Origin: Xestospongia muta
Lineage: Eukaryota; Porifera; Demospongiae; Haplosclerida; Petrosiidae
Length of the DNA stretch: 64,000 bases
Reading direction: 5' to 3'
Assembly: GCA_963693285.1 (NCBI GenBank)
Contig: OY848917.1
Span: 12,772,192 to 12,836,191 of the forward strand
Shown here: piece by piece, positions 21,643-34,110 of the stretch
Numbering within the stretch: the first letter of the stretch is position 1
Layout: every line of letters starts with the position of its first letter
The notes under the pieces: generated by a model
Databases searched by the model: none
What the model was told of the DNA's origin: nothing
Seen by the model: the letters and a program-made list of their open reading frames with translations, nothing else
Position numbers and translations under genes: made by a program

Positions 21643-24600
21643 GAAATATAAATAATGTGTAAAGAAACTTCCCAATTCATTATCAACACTTCATGTACCT
21701 TTAACTTGTATTTTTATGTATTTCCTTCCTGAATGATACGGTCCATGACTTGTCTGTTATGCTCACTGTCAATGCTGTTTTTGAGAAAAACTTCATCTAC
21801 AATTTTTAACTTTTATGCCTTTCATCTGGTTGCAATTGATTTTCATCTTCCAAAGCTTCTGATTTCATGCTATATATTAAAAAGTATTAATATAAAAAAT
21901 TATCTTGACAAAATACCTGTAACTCAGGTGGGCTTCTATGTTTACATCCTGTCTCAAATCTTTCAGATGATAATACACTACTTGTTGGTTTGGAATTCTG
22001 TACATGTTTTTGCTACCCTCTATAAAGTAAGGTGACTTTTCACATCTTTAAAGTTACATTCAATAATTTTGCACATCCTAAATCATAGTTTTTAGGTTAA
22101 AACCAAACTCGTGTAGTTGACTTGAAAAAGTATTAGATGTTGGAATTGTTTGGCCAGGGACCCAATATCTCTTATCAGATGGTTCCAAACCTTGTGTACT
22201 TAAATAGAAACTAGAGTTTTAAAAATAGAAGTTTTGATCTAAAGGAAATAAAATATTGCTAACTATCAACTCTGTATTTGGCCTCATCACCAGTCTTATG
22301 CAAGAAGATATTAGGCAGGTTGCTTTATCATTATTCTAAAATGACCACATTAGTGATCAAGTACAAAGAGGTAGTGGGTATGGTTAATTGAAGAGTATAC
22401 TACTTGCTTTACTGGGATTATCTGGGTTTGACAACTCGAATTTAATGAAATAATATGGGTTTGCCTAAAGATACCATAATTCTAATTAATAGAAAATTTT
22501 TAATGTTTCATTGATAATTATTATTCAAAAACAAGCTACATATCAAGGATGATTTCTGCTAGGCAATTATGAGAAAAATCGACCACATTGGTATCCAAAT
22601 CCAATACAAAGATAATATAAGTAAGCACTGACTCAGGAAACATAAGCACAGGCTAGGGATATAACATTTGAATTAAGTTATAGATGATAGGATGAAAAGT
22701 AAAATAAATGGAAAGATTACATAACTTTATTTTTATTGTTACCTTGAACCAACATCCAGCAGTAGCTAATTATAATAATGCAGGCACTTTATAATTTATA
22801 ACTTTACACTAGTTTAGTAAATTTGGTCACAAGGCCAAGATTTCGCTCCTCCATTGAGTCCTGCTTCTCACTACCAAAAGATATATTTATTATTAGTTAT
22901 TATTAAACTACAATTCCTTAACATTTACTAAACAAAATCTGTGTCATGAGAACTATCAGTTAATAGTCTATCTCATCATGAAATTATCAAAAGATATTCA
23001 TAAAATAAAATCACAAAGATACTTTATGTGCTGGGTGATTAGCAGAAGATTATCATCATCACAGACACTCCACCCTTTGATAAGCTTCTTTTGCTAATAT
23101 AGAAAATGTATTCCTTCATTATACATGTTTTGTCAATTTGAGCCCTTAATTGTTGTGATGATAACACTGGAACTATAGTGTATATCCATGTCTTTATGCT
23201 GATACTGGACATGCATGGTGGTGCTGCAGTGAACAAAACATCTCAATCCTGTCATTTAGGGAAAATATTCCTATTATATGATAGAGAACAGTTTGAGACA
23301 GACTTTGTTTATTCCAAGTCTAAATGTTAATATTATATTTTTGACATTTGAGATGAGACAATATTAATATTATACATTTTGTAGTGCATGATCCTGTCAG
23401 TTTACTTTAAATGATACACATTCATGTCACAAATTTAAGTGGTCAAATTAAAATAAGACAATCCACTTCTTTACACTAACAAGAGCATACTCATTGCTGA
23501 TATATGCTGTCTACCTTATAGTTGTGTTTTCATTAGAGTATACACATTAATTGTTCTTATTCCCATTTTAAATTTTAAGATGGCTAGTTTCTTTTCTATA
23601 ATCTTATATAGTTGACATTTAGTATCATTCTACTAAATACATAATAGTACTTTTGTGGGCTTTTGTTTGCTATATATGGATGCATTAAATAGACATTATT
23701 ACTTTACTTAGAAATGGTCAGAATCAGTTTTATTCCAATCATTAGGTGATATAGTACTATACACTCACTATACTGTATAACATTACAAGACGTTATATGT
23801 TTTATAATAAACTAAGTCCAAATATTGTATCTGTAGTAGTAGGTCCTGCTTTTATAATAGAATTACTACTACTATTGAAGTAAAACATCTCATAGGCAGT
23901 CACGTCTGATACAGGTGACCAGGAGAGTTACATGATGAAGACCTGTGTTAGTCCTGATGTGGTCAAAACAGTTGAATTACCATTGGTTCATTAGTGTAGA
24001 ATATACTAATGATATCTGTCCTTGGTCACTGTGATAAGTACTGATGTTCACTACTCTAGAGCTTACTAATGGCAGCTCTCCTAAGTCACTATGTAAGTGC
24101 TAATATTCACTCTAACAGGATTGTGTATACAAATGATTATGGTTTTTACTGAACTCCTCTATCCTGTCTTGTCATTATTTCTTGAAGAGTATGTAAATTC
24201 TGATCTTCTCAGCTCTGTCATTCTATGTCATAGTCCAAAAAACACTGCCTTTATGTTTTTATCAGGGCACATATCTTGGAAACTTAGTTTTGACCTTTTT
24301 TACAGCCAACTATATAAATACTCAAATACACATACATGTGTCCTTAAGATATCATAGGATCATTTATACTTTAAACTATCTCTGATAATTCTAATAATAA
24401 AATTTTCATATTCTACTCTAATACACTGTTACATAACTTTTCTGTCAAACATTTTCTATTATCAATACATTACAGTAATAAGTACTAATTGTAATGTTAT
24501 TTTGTGGATTTAATCTTAGTCAGTTTCATTATATCCATAGCTATTGAGAATAATTCCTTGATACTGGAAACTATCAAATATTATTAACTATTGACTAGAT

Positions 24601-25207
24601 CGTACACTTATAGCTTGTATTTAAACTGGTAGTGTGATAACCTCCCTACTGTTTAGTTTTTCATTATTTAATTTTTTGATAATACAATAGCAAAATTTGA
24701 CACAAACATAATATTATGTAACATTATATAATGAAGGTAAATAAAGTATTAAGTTTCTTTTAGCTATTATGACAAATGAGATACTAACACCAGGGGCTCC
24801 CCACTTGACTTGCTGTGTTTGATAGACACTAGTCCAGATAACAAAGACTATAGACCATATTAATAGTCCAATAAGAGAGGCCAAGACTTATCATCAAAGT
24901 TTGAGTGGAATGTCCTTTTAAAAACCTTCTCTGAAAATTCAAACACCATCACTTAATCAAACAAATGGCAGTCTAAAACAACCAATATGAAAATAATGTC
25001 TAAAGATCTTTAGGTTTTCTTCTGGAGACACGATTTTTAGATTCATAGCAACTTTTCTGTAGTATTAACCTGAAATAAGCTCACACTTATAATTATTAAA
25101 AGGTGTGGTTTGTGTGTTTATAAAAATTATTAGAAGGTGTGGTTTGTGTGAGTAAAACCATGCTACCACGTGGTTTCAAAAAACTGTAAGTACGAAGTTG
25201 TGCAGCA
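21643..25207. other. Unassigned sequence with small duplications
   Basis: No gene is recognised. A ~60-bp imperfect tandem duplication lies at about 23,995-24,115 (ACTAATG...GTCACT...TTCACT), and a ~35-bp duplication of AAGGTGTGGTTTGTGTG at about 25,095-25,155. The ends of the open frames here carry no recognised motif. Confidence 0.5.
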
Positions 25208-25489
25208 AAGGATGGTGATTTATATGATAAGTTAGGTAACTACATAGGACAGAACTAGACAGTAACAATACTGAAGAAAAGAGAAAACATTCTGAATAAA
25301 TGGTAAGGTTTTCTTGTAATAACATGTGACCTTGTATAGGATGATGAATTAGATAAGAGAGAAGATGATGAAGTTATGGATATTAGTGAAGATACTCTTG
25401 TTTTATAAGTACCTGAGACACAAGCTATTGTATTGTATGAAGATAAAAAATATCCAACAACTGAAGAAGTGTATGGACCTGATGTTGAG
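25208..25489 (+). pseudogene. EFTUD2 (U5 snRNP 116-kDa GTPase, Snu114) N-terminal pseudogene fragment
   Basis: The first part reads (K)DGDLYDKLGNYIGQ, matching the conserved Snu114/EFTUD2 start (MDxDLYDEFGNYIGPELDSD). The start codon position is AAG, and a one-base loss after GGA shifts the frame (GGA-C-AGAACTAGAC). After an apparent intron (donor GTAAGG at 25,303, acceptor TATAG before 25,340), the second exon reads DDELDKREDDEVMDISEDTL, then a TAA stop, then PETQAIVLYEDKKYPTTEE and VYGPDVE. This matches the EDKKYYPTAEEVYGPEVE block of the family. In the intact gene the protein is an EF2-like GTPase that drives spliceosome activation. Intron-exon structure is retained, so this is a duplicated rather than a retroposed copy. 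A degraded third exon may begin near 25,544. Confidence 0.85.
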
Positions 25490-26102
25490 GTAAGCATTAA
25501 TTAGATTATTACCTTATTTGGAATATTTTAGATGATGATACAAGGAAATACTTGACCCATTATTGGTTAATTTATGTTTATTACCATAGTAACCTGACCA
25601 CACCTCCATTAGAACCAGTCACTGCTTCTGTTTAAAAAAATTTTCACCGATAGAAGGAGTTACCATGCAGTAACAGCATACAAAATAAAGTGAGTTAAAC
25701 AGGTTTGTAAATCCACTTTAACTCGTCTGACAGGTTTTTAGTTGATTTAACTGATAGTTCAGAGTTAATCCAAAATGTGGTTATTGTAGGATATCTTCAT
25801 CATTGTAAAGTGAGGATTACATGTCGATATGTACATGTTTTGTTTGTTGACAAGTTTTTATTTAGTTGAACAGACTCATCCTAATGTATTTGTAGGACAA
25901 AATAAAATGTAAGTTGTATAATTATATTTAATAATTACAGGGTTCATCTCATTGTATTATATAGATAGCACTGTTCACAGAATTAGAGGTTAGTACTTCA
26001 GACAGCACTCCTCAATAATTAACATCTTATTTGTAGCATGGAGTTAGTATAAAGAGTGAGCCCCTCTCATTACTTTCATCTTTCTTTTTTCTTTCCATAA
26101 AG

Positions 26103-26702
26103 GACCTTCAGACTTATGTGATGCTACATTTACAACCAGCAGATTCATTCCACTGGACAATGTACAGAAGTGAGACCCATTTAAATTTAAGGTGATTATA
26201 TATAGTAGTGTGACACATGTCCATTGATCATTACATATTAACTAAAAACATATTTGTATTTTTGTTTTAGTGATGTTCTCGACCGTTAATGGTATACCTG
26301 GTAGTACACTCTCTTCCAAGACTTATAATCCTAATAATATTGTTACAATTATCAGTGAAGGGACTGTTACAACATGTATCAACTCACCAGGTTAGTATGG
26401 TTGCTATGACAACACCCTTTATATTGCCTCCAAACATGAAATGACTTACTATTATTATATTATCCTTACACACACACAATTAGGAAGCTTCCCATTTTCC
26501 ATATCTTTGTTTTCCAGAGGACTGGATAAAACAAGACACACTTTATCAAGGTATCTAAATTACTGACACACCCACAACTTTATCCACTTATTACATTATT
26601 ATTAACATTTAATAATATATACTTGTACATGTATAGGTCCTAATGCTAAGATGGTTTTTAAAGTCTTACCAGATCAAGTTACTGTAGACACAGCTCAGTC
26701 TT
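26103..26702 (+). CDS. Unidentified four-exon chain
   Basis: Candidate exons 26,103-26,169, 26,271-26,390, 26,518-26,550 and 26,637-26,702 each have AG and GT borders and join in compatible phases (0-1, 1-1, 1-1, 1-1). They read DLQTYVMLHLQPADSFHWTM, then MFSTVNGIPGSTLSSKTYN, IISEGTVTTCINSPEDWIKQ and GPNAKMVFKVLPDQVTVDTA. I do not recognise the family. Repeated phase-1 exons are common in genes for extracellular proteins, but that is only suggestive. No upstream start or downstream stop was located. Confidence 0.4.
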
Positions 26703-28118
26703 GTAAGTGTATGTGTATTATCTTTGTGTATGTCAGTATACTATTCAGTAAAAGTTTGTGTAACATTATATATTTTCTTTGTGTTATTATTCAGTAAAGT
26801 TTAATAAACTTTGTATATTCCCTCATTGCTCTTAATGAACTGGATTCTAAACCATCCAAAGCTTTTCTAAAGTTATCTCATGTTTCATGTCTTCCAACAT
26901 CCTGATGTTTCTCATTAACCACTGTACTTACATCTACATTGTGTCATCTTCTATGTGATAATATTAGCAAATGGTTACCACAGCTATACTTGTCATTGTG
27001 GATGAGACTTGACTCAATTATATTATAAAGGTGAATATGTAAAATAGTGTTGTTTTACTATGAAATAAAAGTAAATGTAAAAGAAATATATATGGTTAGT
27101 TTTGACTTCCTTTACAATAAATTATATAAATACTCAAATACAAATATATGTAAAAGTTCAGAGTACCAGCTACTATAATTTTAATCCTGTGTAAAAACAT
27201 ATAATTTACATGTACAGTATTTTATATTAAATTATTCATGTTCATATAACATTTAGGTTGTGGGTGGAGACAGTTATTGTTCTTCTGTGTCCCAATCAAA
27301 GGACACACCCACCCTATACCCACCAAAATTTCATTGAAGATCCATTAATTGTCTTTACATGTGATACTCATGTTTTCAGGTATGTAGGCAAGACTGATTC
27401 TCATAAATTGAAGTCTTTGATATTTCATGCCTGATGTCCTACAGTCTTTAAAATTCTTTAAAGAATTTTAATTGCTAACTCATCAGCCTTCCATGTATGG
27501 CTATTAGAACTAACCCACAGTCTTAATTGTACAACCACAGTAGTGCTGGAAATATCTTCAGGTATTCAATTCCTAGTCTCACTCCCATACTGTACATTCT
27601 CAATACAATCAATACAATACTGTCTATACTTTGTCTGAGTTGAGTTGGGCCACCCAGACATGTAAATAACTTTGGCAATTTATGTGCTATCTACATGGAA
27701 CTTGTACCAATCAATTCAGCTTGCAAACATGCATTTTATATAGAAAATTTAGCTCTCTAGTGCTACGAGAAAGTAGCAAACTATATGAGAAGTCAGCTGT
27801 GTGTCACATGGCAATTCAAAATTACAGTTCTAATTATATGAACATATGTTTTATTATAACAATTAACACTATTAAAATAATAATCAAGTATTGTCTGTTC
27901 GCATGACATTGACGTGAACAAGTAATGAATAACATTAAAATATACTTCAGCGCTAAGTGCATAGACTATATGAGAAAATACCTCACCTTACATACCATAC
28001 ATAAAACAATCTTTTTTATGAAGGGCTCAACTCAACTTGGACAGAGTATAGTCTCAATCTGATCTTATCCCTATGGCATCCATGCCATATCATGTTAGCC
28101 TCACTCCCATACCATACA

Positions 28119-28430
28119 CAGTGGTGGCGGAGCAGGTCTGGCAGTTGCCGGACCAATATTATTTGAGAGCCTAAACGTTTCAGCAAAAGAAGCTCGAGTT
28201 TGCTTGACTGCTAATTTTTCTAATTGTAGCCCATGAAGTTATTAAAATATTAATTATTATTAAGTAATATTCACACGAGGGAGCACATGGAAATGCCAGA
28301 GAAATTTCATCCTCAAACAATTTTTAAGTTTCCAATTATGAATGGCGTGGAACCAAATGTGAGCATGGCTCAGAAATTTTTTCTTGTTGCCTGTTGCCTG
28401 ATCAATGCTGAACTGCTTCCACCACCACTG
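28119..28430. mobile_element. Short terminal-inverted-repeat element (hAT-type MITE)
   Basis: The left end CAGTGGTGGCGGAGCAG and the right end CTGCTTCCACCACCACTG are inverted copies with two differences. The CAGTGGTGG tip resembles hAT elements. Size is 312 bp. No coding sequence and no clean 8-bp target duplication was found. Confidence 0.65.
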
Positions 28431-28578
28431 ATATAGTCTTAATCCTATAGTGTTTATTTCAATCTCATATCATATCCTTATTCCAATACAATCCAGTCTT
28501 ACTCATTCCTATATTATCCATTATGTTTCAGTATATTTCCAGTTTCAGTTTCAATAACTCATTCCCATCTAATTTTAG

Positions 28579-28688
28579 GTCAACAGTTAAATAGACAAGA
28601 GAGGGAGGAACTTAGGATTGTACTAACAGCTGTTCAAGAGTGTAACATGATACAGTTATTATTAGAAATATGTCTACCTAAGGAATAA
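28579..28688 (+). CDS. Isolated terminal-exon-like stretch
   Basis: After an AATTTTAG acceptor the frame reads QQLNRQEREELRIVLTAVQE, then CNMIQLLLEICLPKE, and stops at TAA 28,686-28,688. The composition (an amphipathic, helical sequence) looks coding, but I do not recognise the family and find no partner exon nearby. It may be a gene fragment. Confidence 0.35.
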
Positions 28689-29469
28689 GATTAAAAAGGT
28701 TAGAGATCAATAAATTGATATGTTAATTAATGAGTTTATCTGTTACATAAGATGCAGCTGTTTTTGGTCCTCTGTTAACATCACTTTAAAACTTCAGTGT
28801 TAATTGTTTTAGTACCTTCATAAAGTTTGGAGATTTTTCCTTAGAACCCTTCATATATACAACCAATGAAGTGACCAAATCAGGTATTGAAAAGTTTGCA
28901 TGCTTTTGCTTAGTACAACACCTAAAATCTATAAAGAAGAAATTAAAGTTATGTGGGTCAATAAATATGTGTATATTACCCTTTGTCTTCCTTCAGTTTT
29001 AATGTAGAATATGTTTTCTTTAAAAATTCAATGGATTTCTTGTATTTATATTTGTCCCAGGATTTAACATTCAGTACTTCCTAACACAATTCTAAGAGGA
29101 CAACATTCAAAACATAACATGAAGTTCATTTCACTGATTTGGAATGTTTGTGGTATGTAGACATTACAGCTAATTACTAGCTTAAAGTGAAATTCTAACA
29201 TGTACTTCCATTGGAATTCTGTAACATGTCTAACCATTATTAACCCTATGACACATAGTGATGTCATCACAGTACAAGTTACATCAAGATATACCCCTAA
29301 CAAGAGAATCACAATATATAGTTGCCAATTGACATCTCAATGGTCTCTGTACAATAGCAACATAATTATTAGCAAATTTAAACAATTGTTTGTATAACTT
29401 AGTCAAATCCTGCATCTTTAACATTTCAAACATTCTTGTAATGTTCTTTCATTAATTCACATAGCAATA

Positions 29470-32400
29470 ATGGATGTCAATGAAAGTAGTCAGATATCTG
29501 ACACAGATCACTGTGAACAATTACAAATGATCAATGTTGAGTATGAAAGTGATCCTACTGTAAGATCATTTTCAGGTTTGATGTAACTTCAATAGACTCT
29601 ATAAGAAATTACTATATATACTCATATAGGGAGCAATGAATCTCAAGTTTACCTTCTTTATGTGCAAGAAATGGACCCATCTCTTTCTAGTCTGGATACA
29701 CTTAAGAAGTTTGCTTTGCCAGGTTTTGTAGGTTCAAAGCAAGCAGGCTGGATATTTTTCATGATTTGCAGCAATGGAATTATTCATATTACAATTTAAA
29801 TGTGACTTTCATTTAATGTAAACCTACCATCATCTATTTTACAAAATTGTTTTTTCTGTTATCCCCACAACATACATTTTGTGAGTACAATTATTGTTGT
29901 TTGATGTTCAGTTTTTTTACTCATTTTTTAGTGAAATGTTTCATGTCCAGAGATGTTATGGTGACTTTCAGTCTCCAATGTTTGAGAGCAATGTTGGCAA
30001 CCTCTTTGTAAATGACTTTTTTCTATTTAATGATTACATTCTTGGTGAGACAATGGGATAGGTTGTCAAGATATACACAAAGGTAAGTGTCACAAACTTT
30101 AATACACAAAATGACTTTTATGGCTTTTGGAAGGGAATTGCAGTGTATTTCTAGTAATAGACACTATACTTTCATTTGAACAATTGTAGAGAAGACATCC
30201 TGAAGTGTCTATGTTGTATCATGATGAGAGCCTTACAATTTGTGAGCATGTAGAAATAAGCAGTAGTTAAGTAACTAGATTATTCCATCCTCCACAACAT
30301 CTGTTGAAACTAGACTTGGCAAGGTCTTCACTGATACATCTTAATAGACAGGTACATAAGTAAACATTACTATCCTTAAGTTGTACTTATACATTGATAT
30401 TGTTACACATAGTGATATCATGTTTATTATACTGCAACAATTTTCCTACACTCGATACGTTCATTGCATGCATAATTTTTTCAAGTAATTTTTACAGGAA
30501 TATGCACAATATATATAACATCACCCTCTCAAATGCTCTGGTCTCCCTGTTGTTCTGGTTCCACTACTAATTTATTCTGATGACACCAGTGGTAATAGGT
30601 ATAAAAGTGGAATAAATTTTGATGTTTGGTGTATGACACTCGCCTGTCTTCCAAAATATGATGCTCGGAAGTTTGAAAACATCCATTTTATTACCTGTTA
30701 AAACCAATTGTCTCCAATTAAAATAAGTAAACCAATTGTTGATGACCTCTTATTACTTTAATAGGGTATTAGAATGTATGATCCTCTTTCCAAAGCAGAT
30801 GTCCTAGTTGTTGGACCAGTAATATGTGCTGCATGTGATAATGTCAGATCATCAGAGCTGGTTAATTTTCAAGGGAGTAAAGCTACCAAACTTTGTCTCT
30901 TATGTATGGTTAGTAATTCCAGTGTTTTTGTATTGTATTTCCGTTTGTATTTAGACTAGTGACCCTCCTTTAGTTGGAGACGTTAGTTCTAAAGCTCTTG
31001 CTTTATCACATATTAAAGTTATTATGCGATGTCAAACTGTTGTAGACAAGTGAGAAGAAAGGATGAAGCATAGCATGAAAGAGTTGCCTAATCCATTGTT
31101 TGAGTGATCCACATACTTTTTCAAGTAACAATGAACAATTTATTGTATTGGATTTATTTGTTTGACAGATCAATACCAGTCAAAAGCCTCCCCACAATCC
31201 TCCTTTGAGCTTGTAAATAATACATGCTATGTGAATTCATAGACTCTCTAATGGGAGCACAAAGGAAAGAAATTTTGGCTAGAGTGTCAGTATTTCCATA
31301 CTGTTGATTTGGGACATGTATTACTGGTAACATCTGCTACTATAAATCCTTTGTAGGAAGGGATATTAAGAGTTTGATGCAGATGGCAATATTCACTGTT
31401 TCTTCATACTTGTCGCAATCTCAGATAACATGTAGATATCACTACTCTAAGGTATGTAAATGTTTTAAGTTTGTGGTTAATTTTCCATGCTGCATACTGT
31501 TTTCCATTATCTGCTGAAAAAATCAATAATTATAGATATCTTTGTGAAGAGTTTGTAAAGCCAACTGCTCAAATCATGCTTTAATATTCACATTGATTAA
31601 AAACATGCATATTTCTCCACCTCACTGACCACTTATGTGATTTTGGAGCAGCTGATTGCTATAACACAGAGAGGTAAGTCTATAATATGTGTCACAACTT
31701 TCATTCCACATGATACATATTTTAAGCATTTAATTTACTTATGAGAGCTCAAAATGTTTATGGTAACTGCTATTCACCTAGCAAAGATATTGCAAATAAT
31801 TTTGCAGTGCTGTAGTATTTACGATTTATTTGTGCTAGAGGATACTATGACTCTCTCCATACTACTATGTAAGTAAAACTGTTTGTACTAAGATACATGC
31901 TGTTATCTGTTACTAAACAGGTGTGGTCAAGGACTACAAGTTTCGATTCAAACTTACTATATTATATACCTGGTAAAGAACTGAATAAGGACTGAATAAT
32001 TCTATTTGTCAGGACAGCTACTCAAGGTAAGTTTACACTAACACATATTGTGTGATTACTATTTAACTTAATATAACTTAAACAAGGAACAGTAGTGTGC
32101 AAACTAGTCAATGTACCAAATTCAATGTGTTATATCCATGATCTCAACTGCAACATTTACCTTTGCAGCTCCATTTCTTTTGAATCTGATGTTATAAACT
32201 ATCATGCTGTTATGACCCAATATAGAGTCGTGGCTGACAGAGGTGATTTTGTCAAAGTGACTGCTGCAGAGGTAGACCAATTGTTTTTTCCTGTACTTTA
32301 CCAATGCATTATACTAGGTGTCTTTTGGAGTTCTGTTAGTTCTTTTTAAAGATATCAAGACATCAAACAATCTTTGTTTAATGAGAGAATTAAAATGCCA

Positions 32401-33240
32401 AATTTTAATGAGTGGGACACCTCTGTTAACTGAATTTGACTGTCCTCTACTAGAACTTACATCAAGTTTATACACATTACCTACAAGTTCAATTATATCT
32501 CTTGTTTCTGTAGTATATGTCTGTAATAATTCTTGTAAAATAATTGAGTATACTTATGTACATGACTATTCCAACTGTTTGTTTTGTTTAGATATTTATT
32601 GTACATCTTATTATGTTAAATAAAAGAATTATTAAAAACCATAAAGCAATTATGAATAATTATTCTGAAATCTGTGTCAATTTGATTCGAAAACATAAAT
32701 GTACCGTATCACTTCTGATTGAACAACATGATACAGATCATTGCCCGAACATTGTGTAAATGATCTAAGAAAACGGACATGAACCATAAACGTAGACGGA
32801 GCTGATACGGATTTTATCTCATTCTAGACTGTATAATACAGATCTCTAACGTAACACATAGACTATCTGCTTGGGCTGGTCAATACTTTCAATAAGATCT
32901 CCGGCTCTTGAACCCTCATCACGTTCAATAGTGACCTCAGCTCTCTTGATGGATATGGTGTGTAGTAATAATCTCAGAATGTATTACGATCGATGAACTT
33001 TGTATGTAGCTCAAGATTTTACAAGTAAATGACATACCTAACTCTATGCACTGAGGTTTTTGTTTTTTGTTATAGAGCAAGAAATAGATGGAGAGGATAT
33101 TAATACAGTCTGAAAGTGTACAGCATTTTGAAAAGTCTTTGTGAACAGTCTCAGGTTTGTATTTACATTCTTGTCATGGTCTTTGATTTATATTACTATA
33201 TAATCATTATTATAATTATATGGTTGTAGAGAAAGAATTA
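29470..33240 (+). pseudogene. Decayed transposon-like gene, copy a
   Basis: It opens at ATG 29,470 (MDVNESSQISDTDHC) and continues into an exon 29,630-29,722 (SNESQVYLLYVQEMDPSLSS). Later pieces read VNDFFLFNDYILGETMG then a TAG, GPVICAACDNVRSSELVNF followed by SKATKLCLLCM at 30,800-30,905, GRDIKSLMQMAIFTVSSYLS at about 31,355-31,420, and a TAA within CAAATCATGCTTTAA at about 31,570-31,585. The order (a Cys-x-x-Cys segment, GRDxKxxxQMAxF, HLTDHLxDFGAADCYNTERF, SPSKDIANNF) resembles large transposon-borne proteins repeated in fungal, cnidarian and sponge genomes. I cannot name the superfamily with certainty. Several stops make it non-functional. Confidence 0.6.
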
Positions 33241-34110
33241 TTAGGAATGTCCCTCCCAGTAATTAGTACAATGATCTCATGAAGGGGAAGGACATTGTAT
33301 TTATTGATTTGTTACTTTTTAAAAATTACTAATCTAGGTCTTATTTTATATGACAGTAAGAAATTATTTCATTATTTCATATAATAATATATAAAAGAAC
33401 ATGAGATTTGAAATATTTAATATTTAACTGAACTCAGAATGTGAACTGACCTATAGAACTAGTTTTTAGAGAACCACAGAGGACCAGCCTAGCCATTTAA
33501 AAATGTCAAAAGAAAACTAACAATAAGGAACATAAAAATCTTGTACTTCTTTGTCGTGTGATTATGATAAATGTTTTGTAAAAACTTAAAGATGGTTACG
33601 ATTCATGTTCATTGTGACATAATCTAAGGTGTATGATGGGGACTTTCCATTTCTGTAGTCTGGACTTGCTGCCGCTTCCTCTCTAAGCAAAGGGGTGTCA
33701 TTGCCAGACTACCATTTTGTTCAAGTTTTGTAAAGGTATGAACTTGTCAGTAGACTTAATTTTATTATAAAAACAGCTTTATGGGTGTGTAACTGTTAGT
33801 GTTTTTATAACTTTGTGAATAGTATTTAATCAAAATCTGTCAACCAACCCTTTTGGCCAATTATTTTAGTTATGAATATTATTTCGGTTCAGTCTTCAAA
33901 AACAAGACACTATTAGTTTGTCACCAACTTTGTTATCTATTCCCATGGTTTTAGGTAACCTTATTCCAGTAACCCTAATATATAGGGAAACGCCTTCACC
34001 ATTATTAATAGTGCCATCATATTAAAGAAATTTCTTTACTGTATATTTTCTTGGAAAGTGTCTTAATACATTGGTATAGTAACTTTTTGTATTGTAAGTA
34101 ATAATAAGTA

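Noticed and set aside
25544..25600. Third EFTUD2 exon reading DDTRKYLTHYW after TATTTTAG
   Set aside because: The resemblance to the EDTQPLTEPI block is too short and too diverged to call, so it is only mentioned in the pseudogene entry.
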